Below are positions 13,815-20,789 of a DNA stretch of 42,659 nucleotides, piece after piece. The number at the start of each line of letters is the position of its first letter. Within the stretch, counting starts at the first letter, position 1. A program made the position numbers and the translations under genes. Location of the stretch: contig JAFAGR010000066.1 in assembly GCA_023422565.1 (NCBI GenBank), positions 1 through 42,659 of the forward strand. Reading direction: 5' to 3'. Below the pieces are notes generated by a model. The model was given only the letters and a program-made list of their open reading frames with translations, searched no databases and was not told where the DNA came from. The stretch is from Bacteroidota bacterium. Its GTDB lineage: Bacteria > Bacteroidota > Bacteroidia > Chitinophagales > Chitinophagaceae.

Positions 13815-14630
13815 ATGTCAGTAAATAAAGAGGTAAAAAAGATAACCACCAATACGCTTCAAAAAATGAAGGCCTCCGGCGAAAGGATCTCTATGATCAC
13901 CGCCTACGACTATTCATTCGCCCGGATATTTGACGCCGCCGGGATCGACATAATCCTCGTTGGAGACAGCGCCAGCAACGTGATGGCGGGCCATGAAACC
14001 ACATTGCCGATCACCCTTGATCAAATGATCTATCACGCGGCTTCAGTGGTTCGGGGCATAGACCGCTGCCTTGTGGTGGTTGATCTTCCTTTTGGCTCCT
14101 ACCAGGGAAATTCAAAGGAAGCGCTGAACTCCGCGATCCGAATCATGAAAGAAACCGGCGGGCACGCCATTAAAGTGGAAGGCGGTGAAGAAATTGCAGA
14201 ATCAGTAAAAAGGATCATTGGTTCCGGTGTTCCCGTTATGGGACATCTCGGCTTAACCCCGCAAAGCATTTATAAATTCGGCACCTACACTGTACGCGCA
14301 AAAGAAGAAGCCGAAGCAGAAAAATTAAAACGTGATGCCTTGCTTTTGCAGGAAGCCGGTTGCTTTGCAATAGTACTGGAAAAAATTCCGGCGAAGCTTG
14401 CGAAGGAAGTAAGTGAAAGCCTAACCATACCTACAATTGGCATTGGTGCCGGCCCGCATTGCGACGGACAGGTACTTGTGATGCATGACATGCTCGGCAT
14501 CAACACCGAATTCAAACCTCGTTTCCTGCGCGTATACCTGAACATGTACGAACAGATCACCGGGGCCGTGCAGAAATATATCAGTGATGTGAAGGGCAAC
14601 GATTTTCCGAATGAGAATGAGCAGTATTAG
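13815..14630 (+). CDS. panB: 3-methyl-2-oxobutanoate hydroxymethyltransferase
   Basis: PanB adds a hydroxymethyl group from 5,10-methylene-THF to alpha-ketoisovalerate, giving ketopantoate, the first committed step of pantothenate synthesis. The 271 residues form a TIM barrel with the expected sites: ISMITAYDYSFARIFD, metal-binding Asp51 in LVGDSASNVMAGHETT, Asp90 in VVVDLPFGSYQG, Lys120 and Glu122 in AIKVEGG, MGHLGLTPQS, catalytic Glu189 in IVLEKIP, and TIGIGAGPHCDGQVLVMHD. It follows the Ppx gene by 54 bases. panC is about 2.7 kb upstream, so the pathway genes are near each other but separated by three unrelated genes. Confidence 0.97.
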   Translation: MSVNKEVKKITTNTLQKMKASGERISMITAYDYSFARIFDAAGIDIILVGDSASNVMAGHETTLPITLDQMIYHAASVVRGIDRCLVVVDLPFGSYQGNSKEALNSAIRIMKETGGHAIKVEGGEEIAESVKRIIGSGVPVMGHLGLTPQSIYKFGTYTVRAKEEAEAEKLKRDALLLQEAGCFAIVLEKIPAKLAKEVSESLTIPTIGIGAGPHCDGQVLVMHDMLGINTEFKPRFLRVYLNMYEQITGAVQKYISDVKGNDFPNENEQY

Positions 14631-14637
14631 TTTGCAG

Positions 14638-14659
14638 CCGACGCAATCCATTGCGTCGG
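14638..14659 (+). terminator. Palindromic hairpin after panB
   Basis: A perfect 10-bp stem CCGACGCAAT / ATTGCGTCGG with a two-base loop starts 7 bases past the panB stop. No T tract follows. It shares the GACGCAA/TTGCGTC core with the hairpin at 585-604, so it belongs to a dispersed palindrome family that may act in 3'-end formation. The pyrimidine-rich stretch after it (about 14680-14745, with repeated TTTTACC and GTACC units) holds no gene. Confidence 0.5.
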
Positions 14660-14748
14660 TATAGTAGTTCCTAAATCCTCGTCAGCCCCTTTTACCTTTT
14701 ACCCTGCACACTGCACCTAGTACCCCGTACCTTATACCCTATTCCCCT

Positions 14749-14756
14749 TACATTTG
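14749..14756 (+). promoter_or_regulatory. -7 element TACATTTG of the BtuB-like receptor gene
   Basis: An exact TAnnTTTG match 19 bases before the ATG at 14776. No cobalamin riboswitch is possible in the short leader that follows. Confidence 0.6.
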
Positions 14757-14775
14757 CGCACAATTATTTTCAGAA

Positions 14776-16674
14776 ATGAAACAGCTCATTACGTGCGCCT
14801 TGTTACTTTCCTCCTTTTGCGCTTATTCCCAGGATTCTCTTAACCTCGATCCTATAACCATTACTTCATCGCGGGTAGATCAACAGGTTTCCAAAACAGG
14901 CCGGTCGGTAACCATTATTCCCGGCCATTCCTTACAAAACATTCCGGCGCAGTCTATTGACGATATACTGAAATATGCAGCGGGGATGAATATACAGCAA
15001 CGCGGCCCCGCGGGCTCGCAGGCAGATATCGTGCTTCGGGGCGGAACGTTTCAGCAGGTATTGGTGTTGGTGGATGGCATGCGGGTAAATGACCCCATCA
15101 CCGGGCATTTTTCCGCTTACTTCCCTATCCTCCCGGAACAGATCGAAAGAATAGAAATTTTAAAAGGCCCATCGGCAGCGCTCTACGGGCCGGAAGCCGT
15201 GGGTGGCGTGGTACACATCATAAGCAAAACATTTGTGTCTGCACCTGACAGAGAACGTTCCCGAAGCGGGAACTTTAAATTAAGCGGGGGCGAATATGGC
15301 TTCATAAATTCGGCTATCTCGTTGCAGGAATCAACTAAGAGATCGGCCTTTTCAATTGGAGCAATGAGCACTAACGCCAAGGGGCAAACGCTGCGGGGAG
15401 AAAACCGTGGCTACTTCTACAACCAGCTTGCATCAGGAAAACTCGTGCTTTTTTTAAGAAAAGACTGGAAGATATTCTTCTCTTCCGCCATTGATTCGCG
15501 GGATTTTGCGGCGCAGAATTTTTATACCGTGTTTGCGTCAGACACGGCCACGGAAAAAGTAAAGACCTGGTGGAACCATTTCCGTATTGAAAAAAATGTT
15601 GCGGGATCAACTCATTCGCTGGACTTCACTTATAAGAAAACTTCAGACCATTATTTATTCAATCCCCTTTCTTTACCGAACAATAATGAGTCAGGTTACC
15701 TGGCCTTACAGTATGTATATCTCAACAAGTCTTACTCAAACCTTTATTGGCAGTTAGGTGCAAATGCAGAACAAAAACAAATCCGCTCAAACGACCGGGG
15801 AAATCATAATAACAACACGCTTGCCGCATTCGGCTTCATCTCGTTTCAAAAAAATATTTTTTCTTTGAACGGCGGCGGAAGAATTCAACATGATGAAAAT
15901 TACGGAACGAAGTTTCTTCCGCAGGCAAGTGCAGCATTAAATGTCAGGCCTGTTGTTCTCTTTGTTAATGCCGGAAGATCAGCCCGCAGCGCAGATTTCA
16001 CGGAACGATTCAACAACTATAACAAACCGGTGGTGAATAGCGGGAACATCGGCAATCCGGATCTGGATGCGGAAACAGGATGGAGCTACGAGGCAGGAGC
16101 AACCTTTTCAACAAAACAATTCCGGATTACAGCCTCAACCTTTCTTCGGCACCAGGAAGATGTTATTGATTGGGTTCCCACTCCCTACGATCAAATGCCG
16201 AGACAGGAAAATCTGAACCCGGGCGGAAGCTTTGCCCTTTCTAAAAACATAAGCACGCTGCGTACAACCGGAGTTGAAACCGAAATAAACTACCGTTTGG
16301 CGTGGCGGAAGAATAATATATCTGCAAATCTTTCTGCCACTTTCCTGAATTCAAATTCATCGCAGCAAACTCCCTCATTTTATATCCTTTCGCACGCCAA
16401 AACGATCTTCCAGCAAAGCTTATCGTTTACTGCAACTTTTTTCAACCTAAGCTGGAACGGAATTTACGCGTTACGAAATCCACAACAGGCACCTGCTATA
16501 AAAGCTGAAGTGAGCCGCGAATATTTTATCTCCAACCTTCGCGCATCTTATCGCATAAAATGGATCACGGCCTTTGTACAGGTTCAAAACATGGGTGATA
16601 AAAAATACAGCGACCTGCTCGGAAGCGCAATGCCCGGAAGATGGACAACCGCAGGAATCAACATCTCTTATTAA
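14776..16674 (+). CDS. TonB-dependent outer-membrane receptor, BtuB-like
   Basis: A 632-residue outer-membrane receptor that imports a ligand using TonB energy. A signal peptide (MKQLITCALLLSSFCAYS) is followed by a TonB-box-like LDPITITSSR. The plug domain (about 25-145) contains SIDDILKYAAGMNIQQRG, VLRGGTFQQVLVLVDGMRVN and the plug-end motif IERIEILKGPSAALYGPEAV. The rest is a 22-strand barrel with aromatic strand ends, closing with KYSDLLGSAMPGRWTTAGIN. The size and plug are closest to BtuB/cobalamin or siderophore receptors, without the carboxypeptidase-like N-terminal domain of SusC proteins. The substrate is not shown by context: no B12 riboswitch or B12 gene is near. An ALDH gene follows after 50 bases and may be co-transcribed. 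Confidence 0.88.
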   Translation: MKQLITCALLLSSFCAYSQDSLNLDPITITSSRVDQQVSKTGRSVTIIPGHSLQNIPAQSIDDILKYAAGMNIQQRGPAGSQADIVLRGGTFQQVLVLVDGMRVNDPITGHFSAYFPILPEQIERIEILKGPSAALYGPEAVGGVVHIISKTFVSAPDRERSRSGNFKLSGGEYGFINSAISLQESTKRSAFSIGAMSTNAKGQTLRGENRGYFYNQLASGKLVLFLRKDWKIFFSSAIDSRDFAAQNFYTVFASDTATEKVKTWWNHFRIEKNVAGSTHSLDFTYKKTSDHYLFNPLSLPNNNESGYLALQYVYLNKSYSNLYWQLGANAEQKQIRSNDRGNHNNNTLAAFGFISFQKNIFSLNGGGRIQHDENYGTKFLPQASAALNVRPVVLFVNAGRSARSADFTERFNNYNKPVVNSGNIGNPDLDAETGWSYEAGATFSTKQFRITASTFLRHQEDVIDWVPTPYDQMPRQENLNPGGSFALSKNISTLRTTGVETEINYRLAWRKNNISANLSATFLNSNSSQQTPSFYILSHAKTIFQQSLSFTATFFNLSWNGIYALRNPQQAPAIKAEVSREYFISNLRASYRIKWITAFVQVQNMGDKKYSDLLGSAMPGRWTTAGINISY

Positions 16675-16724
16675 CACCTCATGGCTGTTAAAAACTGTAA
16701 ATTGCAGCCCAAATTGAACATACT

Positions 16725-18251
16725 ATGCATGCATTTTTAAAAGACTTAGGAATTGGCGCAACGAACAGCGGCGTATCTACAGGGCAAAACTGGATGAAGC
16801 CCAAGGGAGAAATACTCAGCTCGTATTCTCCTGTTGACGGCACTTTGATTGGAAAAATAACTTCTGCAGACCGTGCTGCATATGACGCCGCGGTACAGGC
16901 ATCCGTTGAAGCGTTTAAATCATGGAAATTGAAACCCGCGCCGGCAAGAGGTGAGATCGTTCGCCAGGTCGGCGAGGAACTGCGGGCGAATAAGCAGGCA
17001 CTCGGCCAGTTAGTGAGTTATGAAATGGGGAAAAGCCTCCAGGAAGGTTTGGGCGAAGTGCAGGAAATGATCGACATCTGCGATTTTGCTGTAGGGTTGT
17101 CGCGCCAGCTTCACGGCTTAACCATGCATAGTGAGAGGCCGGGCCACCGCATGTACGAGCAATATCATCCGCTCGGGGTGGTTGGCGTTATCTCGGCATT
17201 CAATTTCCCGGTTGCAGTATGGAGCTGGAACAGTATGCTCGCCTGGGTTTGCGGCGATGTTTGCGTGTGGAAACCAAGTGAAAAAACTTCTTTGTGTGCA
17301 GTAGCATGTCAAAAAATAATTCAGAAAGTTTTTAAGAAGAATAATGTTCCGGAAGGTGTTAGCAGCCTCGTTTGCGGCGGTAGGGAAGTTGGCGAGTGGA
17401 TGAGCAATGATGAGAGAATTCCTCTTGTATCGGCTACGGGAAGCACAAGAATGGGCAAGGCGGTGGCGCAGGCAGTTGCCGCGAGATTGGGCCGCAGCCT
17501 GTTGGAACTTGGCGGAAACAATGCGATCATTATTTCAAAAGAAGCTGACCTTAACATTGCCCTTATTGCCGCAACCTTTGGCGCCGTGGGCACTGCGGGC
17601 CAGCGCTGCACCACCACGCGCAGGCTTATCATTCATGAAAAGATCTATAACAGTTTCAAAGAAAAACTGGTGAACGCGTACAAGCAGCTTAAGATCGGCA
17701 ATCCTTTGCTGGAGAAAAACCACGTAGGTCCACTGATCGACAAAGAGGCGGTGAATATGTATCTCGATTCAATTGAAAAATGTAAAAAGGAAGGCGGGAA
17801 ATTTATTGTAGAAGGCGGCGTGTTGAAAGGGAAAGGTTATGAAAGCGGATGTTATGTGAAGCCGTGTATAGCTGAAGTGAAGAACGATTACAAAATTGTA
17901 CAACATGAAACCTTCGCGCCGATCCTTTATCTGATGAAATATAAAAACATGGAAGATGCCGTAGCTATGCAAAACGATGTTCCGCAAGGGCTCTCCTCTT
18001 CAATCATCACAAACAACCTTCGCGAATCGGAATACTTCCTTTCTCATGCGGGGAGCGATTGCGGTATTGCAAACGTGAACATCGGCACTTCGGGAGCGGA
18101 GATCGGCGGTGCCTTCGGCGGAGAAAAAGAAACCGGCGGCGGAAGGGAAAGCGGCAGTGATGCATGGAAGGTGTATATGCGCAGGCAAACCAATACGATC
18201 AATTACACCGACAAACTGCCTCTTGCACAGGGCATAAAATTCGATCTATAA
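16725..18251 (+). CDS. Aldehyde dehydrogenase, ALDH7-type (aminoadipate-semialdehyde / piperideine-6-carboxylate dehydrogenase)
   Basis: A 508-residue NAD(P)+-dependent dehydrogenase that oxidises an aldehyde to the acid. All key residues are present: Asn160 in AFNFPVAVW, Lys183 in WKPSEKT, Glu261 in LLELGGNNAII and the nucleophile Cys295 in GTAGQRCTTTRR. The AGQRCTTTRR context, the NFPVAVWSWN segment and the C-terminal GSDAWKVYMRRQTNTINYT are typical of ALDH7 enzymes acting on alpha-aminoadipate semialdehyde in lysine breakdown. No other lysine-catabolism gene is nearby, so the substrate is inferred from the subfamily only. It is followed by a terminator (18271-18297), so transcription ends here. 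Confidence 0.9.
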   Translation: MHAFLKDLGIGATNSGVSTGQNWMKPKGEILSSYSPVDGTLIGKITSADRAAYDAAVQASVEAFKSWKLKPAPARGEIVRQVGEELRANKQALGQLVSYEMGKSLQEGLGEVQEMIDICDFAVGLSRQLHGLTMHSERPGHRMYEQYHPLGVVGVISAFNFPVAVWSWNSMLAWVCGDVCVWKPSEKTSLCAVACQKIIQKVFKKNNVPEGVSSLVCGGREVGEWMSNDERIPLVSATGSTRMGKAVAQAVAARLGRSLLELGGNNAIIISKEADLNIALIAATFGAVGTAGQRCTTTRRLIIHEKIYNSFKEKLVNAYKQLKIGNPLLEKNHVGPLIDKEAVNMYLDSIEKCKKEGGKFIVEGGVLKGKGYESGCYVKPCIAEVKNDYKIVQHETFAPILYLMKYKNMEDAVAMQNDVPQGLSSSIITNNLRESEYFLSHAGSDCGIANVNIGTSGAEIGGAFGGEKETGGGRESGSDAWKVYMRRQTNTINYTDKLPLAQGIKFDL

Positions 18252-18270
18252 AGTATTCTTAATAACTGAT

Positions 18271-18300
18271 GAACGGTCGGGCTAAGTTCGGCCGTTCCTT
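18271..18300 (+). terminator. Terminator after the ALDH gene
   Basis: A 9-bp stem (GAACGGTCG with CGGCCGTTC, one wobble) and 9-base loop are followed by CCTTTATTTT. It starts 20 bases past the ALDH stop. The T-rich tail overlaps the next gene's candidate promoter element. Confidence 0.75.
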
Positions 18301-18308
18301 TATTTTCG
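18301..18308 (+). promoter_or_regulatory. Candidate -7 element TATTTTCG of the subtilase gene
   Basis: One mismatch from TAnnTTTG, 21 bases before the ATG at 18330 and directly downstream of the ALDH terminator stem, so the T tract and the promoter element share bases. Confidence 0.45.
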
Positions 18309-18329
18309 CTATTCACAATTAATCCTGAC

Positions 18330-19991
18330 ATGAACAAATTTGCTAAACTATTGGGAGTACTCCTCCTCTTTGCGCAGCTGGTTATAGCCCAGGACAAAGA
18401 TAAGATGCCGAAAAACTGGCACCTGCTTGATCCGGCCACTTCGGGCTACAATGGTATCAGCCTTGATAAGGCATACGATCTTCTGAAAACGAAAAAACTT
18501 AAAAGTAATCGCGTAGTGGTAGCCGTGATCGATTCCGGCATAGACACCCTGCATGAAGACCTTAAGCCTGTGCTGTGGGTGAACAAGGGTGAAATTCCAC
18601 ACAATGGCATTGATGATGATAAAAACGGTTATGTAGATGATGTACACGGCTGGAACTTTATCGGCGGTAAAGACGGCCGCAACGTAAAAGTTGACAGTTA
18701 CGAAGGCGCGCGTGTATTTCATGCACTGAAGCCGAAGTGGGAAAATAAAAATGTGGATGTAGCCACGCTAAGCGAGGCGGACCGCAAAGAATATGAAACG
18801 TACGTAAGGGCGAAAAATAAAATTGTTGGTGAACTTGATATGCAGGAGATCAGCATGGTGAAAACCCTTCTTCCAAAACTTGAAGTGGGGGACAGTGTTA
18901 TTCGCAAGGAACTTGGTAAAGATGAATATAATGGTGAAGACCTCAGCACATTTGAAACCGAGAACCAGGATGCTAAAATGTCGAAGGCTTTTATCATGAG
19001 CATTTCAAAAGCCAACAACAGTAACGACATCACAAACAACGACATCCTCAACGAATTTAAATCGATCCTTCGCAAGGCAGAAACCGCTACCACGGCTCCT
19101 CCTGAATACAGGAAGGAAATTGTGCAGGACGACGAAACCGATATCAACGACCGTTTTTATGGCAATAACGACCTCATGGCCAGCACGCCTTTCCATGGCA
19201 CGCACTGCGCCGGAATAATCGGTGCTGCCCGTAACAATGGCCTGGGCATGGACGGTGTGGCAGACAATGTGAGCATCATGATGTTGCGTGCCGTGCCGGA
19301 TGGAGATGAGCACGATAAAGATATTGCTCTTGCCATTCGCTATGCGGTTGATAATGGCGCAAAGGTGATCAGCATGAGTTTTGGAAAAGATTTCTCTCCT
19401 GAAAAACATTGGGTTGACGATGCTTTCCGCTATGCAGAAAAAAATGGCGTATTGCTGGTTCACGCGGCAGGTAATGACCGCAAGAATATTGATACGGCTC
19501 ATAATTATCCTAATCCGAATTATGTAGCAGGTGGAAAAGCCAGCAACGTAATTACAGTTGGTGCAAGCGGAGACAAAAAGAATGGCGGGCTCACTGCATC
19601 ATTCTCCAATTACGGAAAAAATGAGGTTGATGTATTTGCTCCCGGTGTAGGAATTTATTCGACCATTCCGGGCACTACTACCTACGGTAATGCAAGCGGT
19701 ACAAGTATGGCCTGCCCTGTGGTGGCGGGTATTGCTTCACTGATTTGGCAATACTATCCGAAACTGACTCCGCAGGAAGTAAAGTATGTAATTGAAAAGT
19801 CTGCCGTGGTTTCCAAAGATCTGGTAAATAAGCCGGGTTCAGACGATAAGGTATTACTTAGTGAACTATCCCGCACAGGAGGTTTTGTAAATGCGTATGA
19901 AGCGATCAAACTTGCTGATCAAATAAGCAACAAACAAGCACCAAAACAATCCTTGCCGAAATCTACCATTAAGAAAGGCAAATTGGGATAA
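18330..19991 (+). CDS. Secreted S8 subtilisin-like serine peptidase
   Basis: A 553-residue exported endopeptidase. A signal peptide (MNKFAKLLGVLLLFAQLVIA) precedes the S8 domain. The catalytic triad is complete: Asp68 in VVAVIDSGID, His289 in HGTHCAGIIGA and Ser459 in NASGTSMACPVVAG, with the oxyanion Asn382 in HAAGND. The spacing between Asp and His is about 220 residues, against 30-50 in subtilisin. Residues about 110-275 are a charged, helix-prone insertion (for example LSEADRKEYETYVRAKNKI). The N-terminal part also has a DDDKNGYVDDVHGWNF segment of the kind that binds calcium. The insertion may act as a built-in inhibitor or substrate-docking part (inference). A short Lys-rich tail ends the protein with no sorting domain. 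It has its own promoter and terminator. Confidence 0.93.
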   Translation: MNKFAKLLGVLLLFAQLVIAQDKDKMPKNWHLLDPATSGYNGISLDKAYDLLKTKKLKSNRVVVAVIDSGIDTLHEDLKPVLWVNKGEIPHNGIDDDKNGYVDDVHGWNFIGGKDGRNVKVDSYEGARVFHALKPKWENKNVDVATLSEADRKEYETYVRAKNKIVGELDMQEISMVKTLLPKLEVGDSVIRKELGKDEYNGEDLSTFETENQDAKMSKAFIMSISKANNSNDITNNDILNEFKSILRKAETATTAPPEYRKEIVQDDETDINDRFYGNNDLMASTPFHGTHCAGIIGAARNNGLGMDGVADNVSIMMLRAVPDGDEHDKDIALAIRYAVDNGAKVISMSFGKDFSPEKHWVDDAFRYAEKNGVLLVHAAGNDRKNIDTAHNYPNPNYVAGGKASNVITVGASGDKKNGGLTASFSNYGKNEVDVFAPGVGIYSTIPGTTTYGNASGTSMACPVVAGIASLIWQYYPKLTPQEVKYVIEKSAVVSKDLVNKPGSDDKVLLSELSRTGGFVNAYEAIKLADQISNKQAPKQSLPKSTIKKGKLG

Positions 19992-20013
19992 GGCCCTCGT
20001 CAATTAAGAAATG

Positions 20014-20045
20014 TAAGCCGCGGAAATTTTTCGCGGCTTATTTTT
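20014..20045 (+). terminator. Terminator after the subtilase gene
   Basis: A perfect 9-bp stem (TAAGCCGCG with CGCGGCTTA) and 9-base loop are followed by TTTTT. It starts 23 bases past the stop codon. Its last stem bases and T run are also part of the DinB promoter element. Confidence 0.88.
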
Positions 20046-20046
20046 G
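20039..20046 (+). promoter_or_regulatory. -7 element TATTTTTG of the DinB-family gene, overlapping the terminator
   Basis: An exact TAnnTTTG match made from the last two bases of the terminator stem (TA) and its T tract. It lies 18 bases before the ATG at 20065. Confidence 0.55.
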
Positions 20047-20064
20047 TGCCATAACTCTATTAAT

Positions 20065-20568
20065 ATGGCAACAATTTCTGTCCCTCCACATTTTGAAGGT
20101 TACGTTAAACAGGTTCCCGAGAAAAACGTAATTGAAGCTTTTAAGAACCAGCAATCCCTGATCGATCAGTATTTCAATAAGATCACGGAAGACCATTCGG
20201 GCTTTTCTTATGCAGAAGGTAAGTGGACCTTAAAAGAAATGCTTCAGCATATTATTGACACGGAAAGAATAATGGCATACCGTGCACTTTGCATTGCGCG
20301 GGGAGAGAAAGCATCCTTACCGGGTTTCGACGAGGATGTGTATGCCGCCAACTCTTATGCCAGCCGTCGAAGCTGGAAATCTCTGGTAGATGAAATGATT
20401 GTTGTTCGCAAATCATCTGTCGTATTGTTTGAAAGTTTTGAGCCTTCATCGCTCCAAAATATTGGAATTGGCAACGGAAAGGAGATAACACCGGAACTGA
20501 TGGGCCTGGTTATGATCGGCCATGTGTATCATCATAAAAATGTGATCGAAGAACGGTATATGAAGTAG
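20065..20568 (+). CDS. DinB family protein
   Basis: A 167-residue cytoplasmic protein of the DinB/YfiT four-helix-bundle superfamily, often metal-dependent and in some cases thiol transferases. FSYAEGKWTLKEMLQHIIDT supplies the first conserved His, and the C-terminal MIGHVYHHKNVIEERY supplies the other putative metal ligands. This is the usual DinB_2 layout. No partner gene is nearby and the reaction is unknown. I start at ATG 20065 (MATISVPPHFEGYV) rather than the TTG at 20044, which lies within the promoter element. Length is normal for the family. Confidence 0.85.
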   Translation: MATISVPPHFEGYVKQVPEKNVIEAFKNQQSLIDQYFNKITEDHSGFSYAEGKWTLKEMLQHIIDTERIMAYRALCIARGEKASLPGFDEDVYAANSYASRRSWKSLVDEMIVVRKSSVVLFESFEPSSLQNIGIGNGKEITPELMGLVMIGHVYHHKNVIEERYMK

Positions 20569-20733
20569 ATGTGCGGATGTGTGGATAGCAGATGCACGAT
20601 GTTCAGATAGGCAAATATGGAGTGTGCAGATATGAAGACATGCGGATATGCAGTGTGTAGATGCGCAATGTGAAGATAGCAGATATGGAGTGTGGAGATT
20701 TTTGGTGTAGGTTGCCGATTGCGGAGTTTTAGG
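20569..20733. repeat. Degenerate short-period repeat (GCAGATATG-like units)
   Basis: Between about 20569 and 20700 units such as GCAGATATG, GTGCGGATGTG, AGATATGGAGTGTG and GCAGATGCAC recur irregularly every 10-16 bases. The reverse complement of the same unit type (CACATCTGCACAT) occurs at 5139-5165. Frames across it translate to Cys/His/Leu-rich low-complexity peptides and are not genes. Confidence 0.7.
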
Positions 20734-20768
20734 AAAAAAAAAGCCCACGACCTTAAAGTCATGGGTTT
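20734..20768 (-). terminator. Terminator of the tail-specific protease gene
   Basis: On the minus strand an 11-bp stem (AAACCCATGAC with GTCGTGGGCTT, one wobble near the middle) and a 6-base loop run into nine Ts (A run 20734-20742). It starts 21 bases past the protease stop. Confidence 0.9.
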
Positions 20769-20789
20769 TCAGTTTAGTTATTGAAGCTG

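Noticed and set aside
14631..14775. Possible cobalamin riboswitch upstream of the BtuB-like receptor
   Set aside because: The region is pyrimidine-rich, lacks a B12-box-like conserved element, and the promoter at 14749-14756 leaves a leader of about 13 bases.
20446..20762. Minus-strand frames with repeated HIC/LHI/AHL peptides
   Set aside because: Their low-complexity content comes from the degenerate repeat at 20569-20733.
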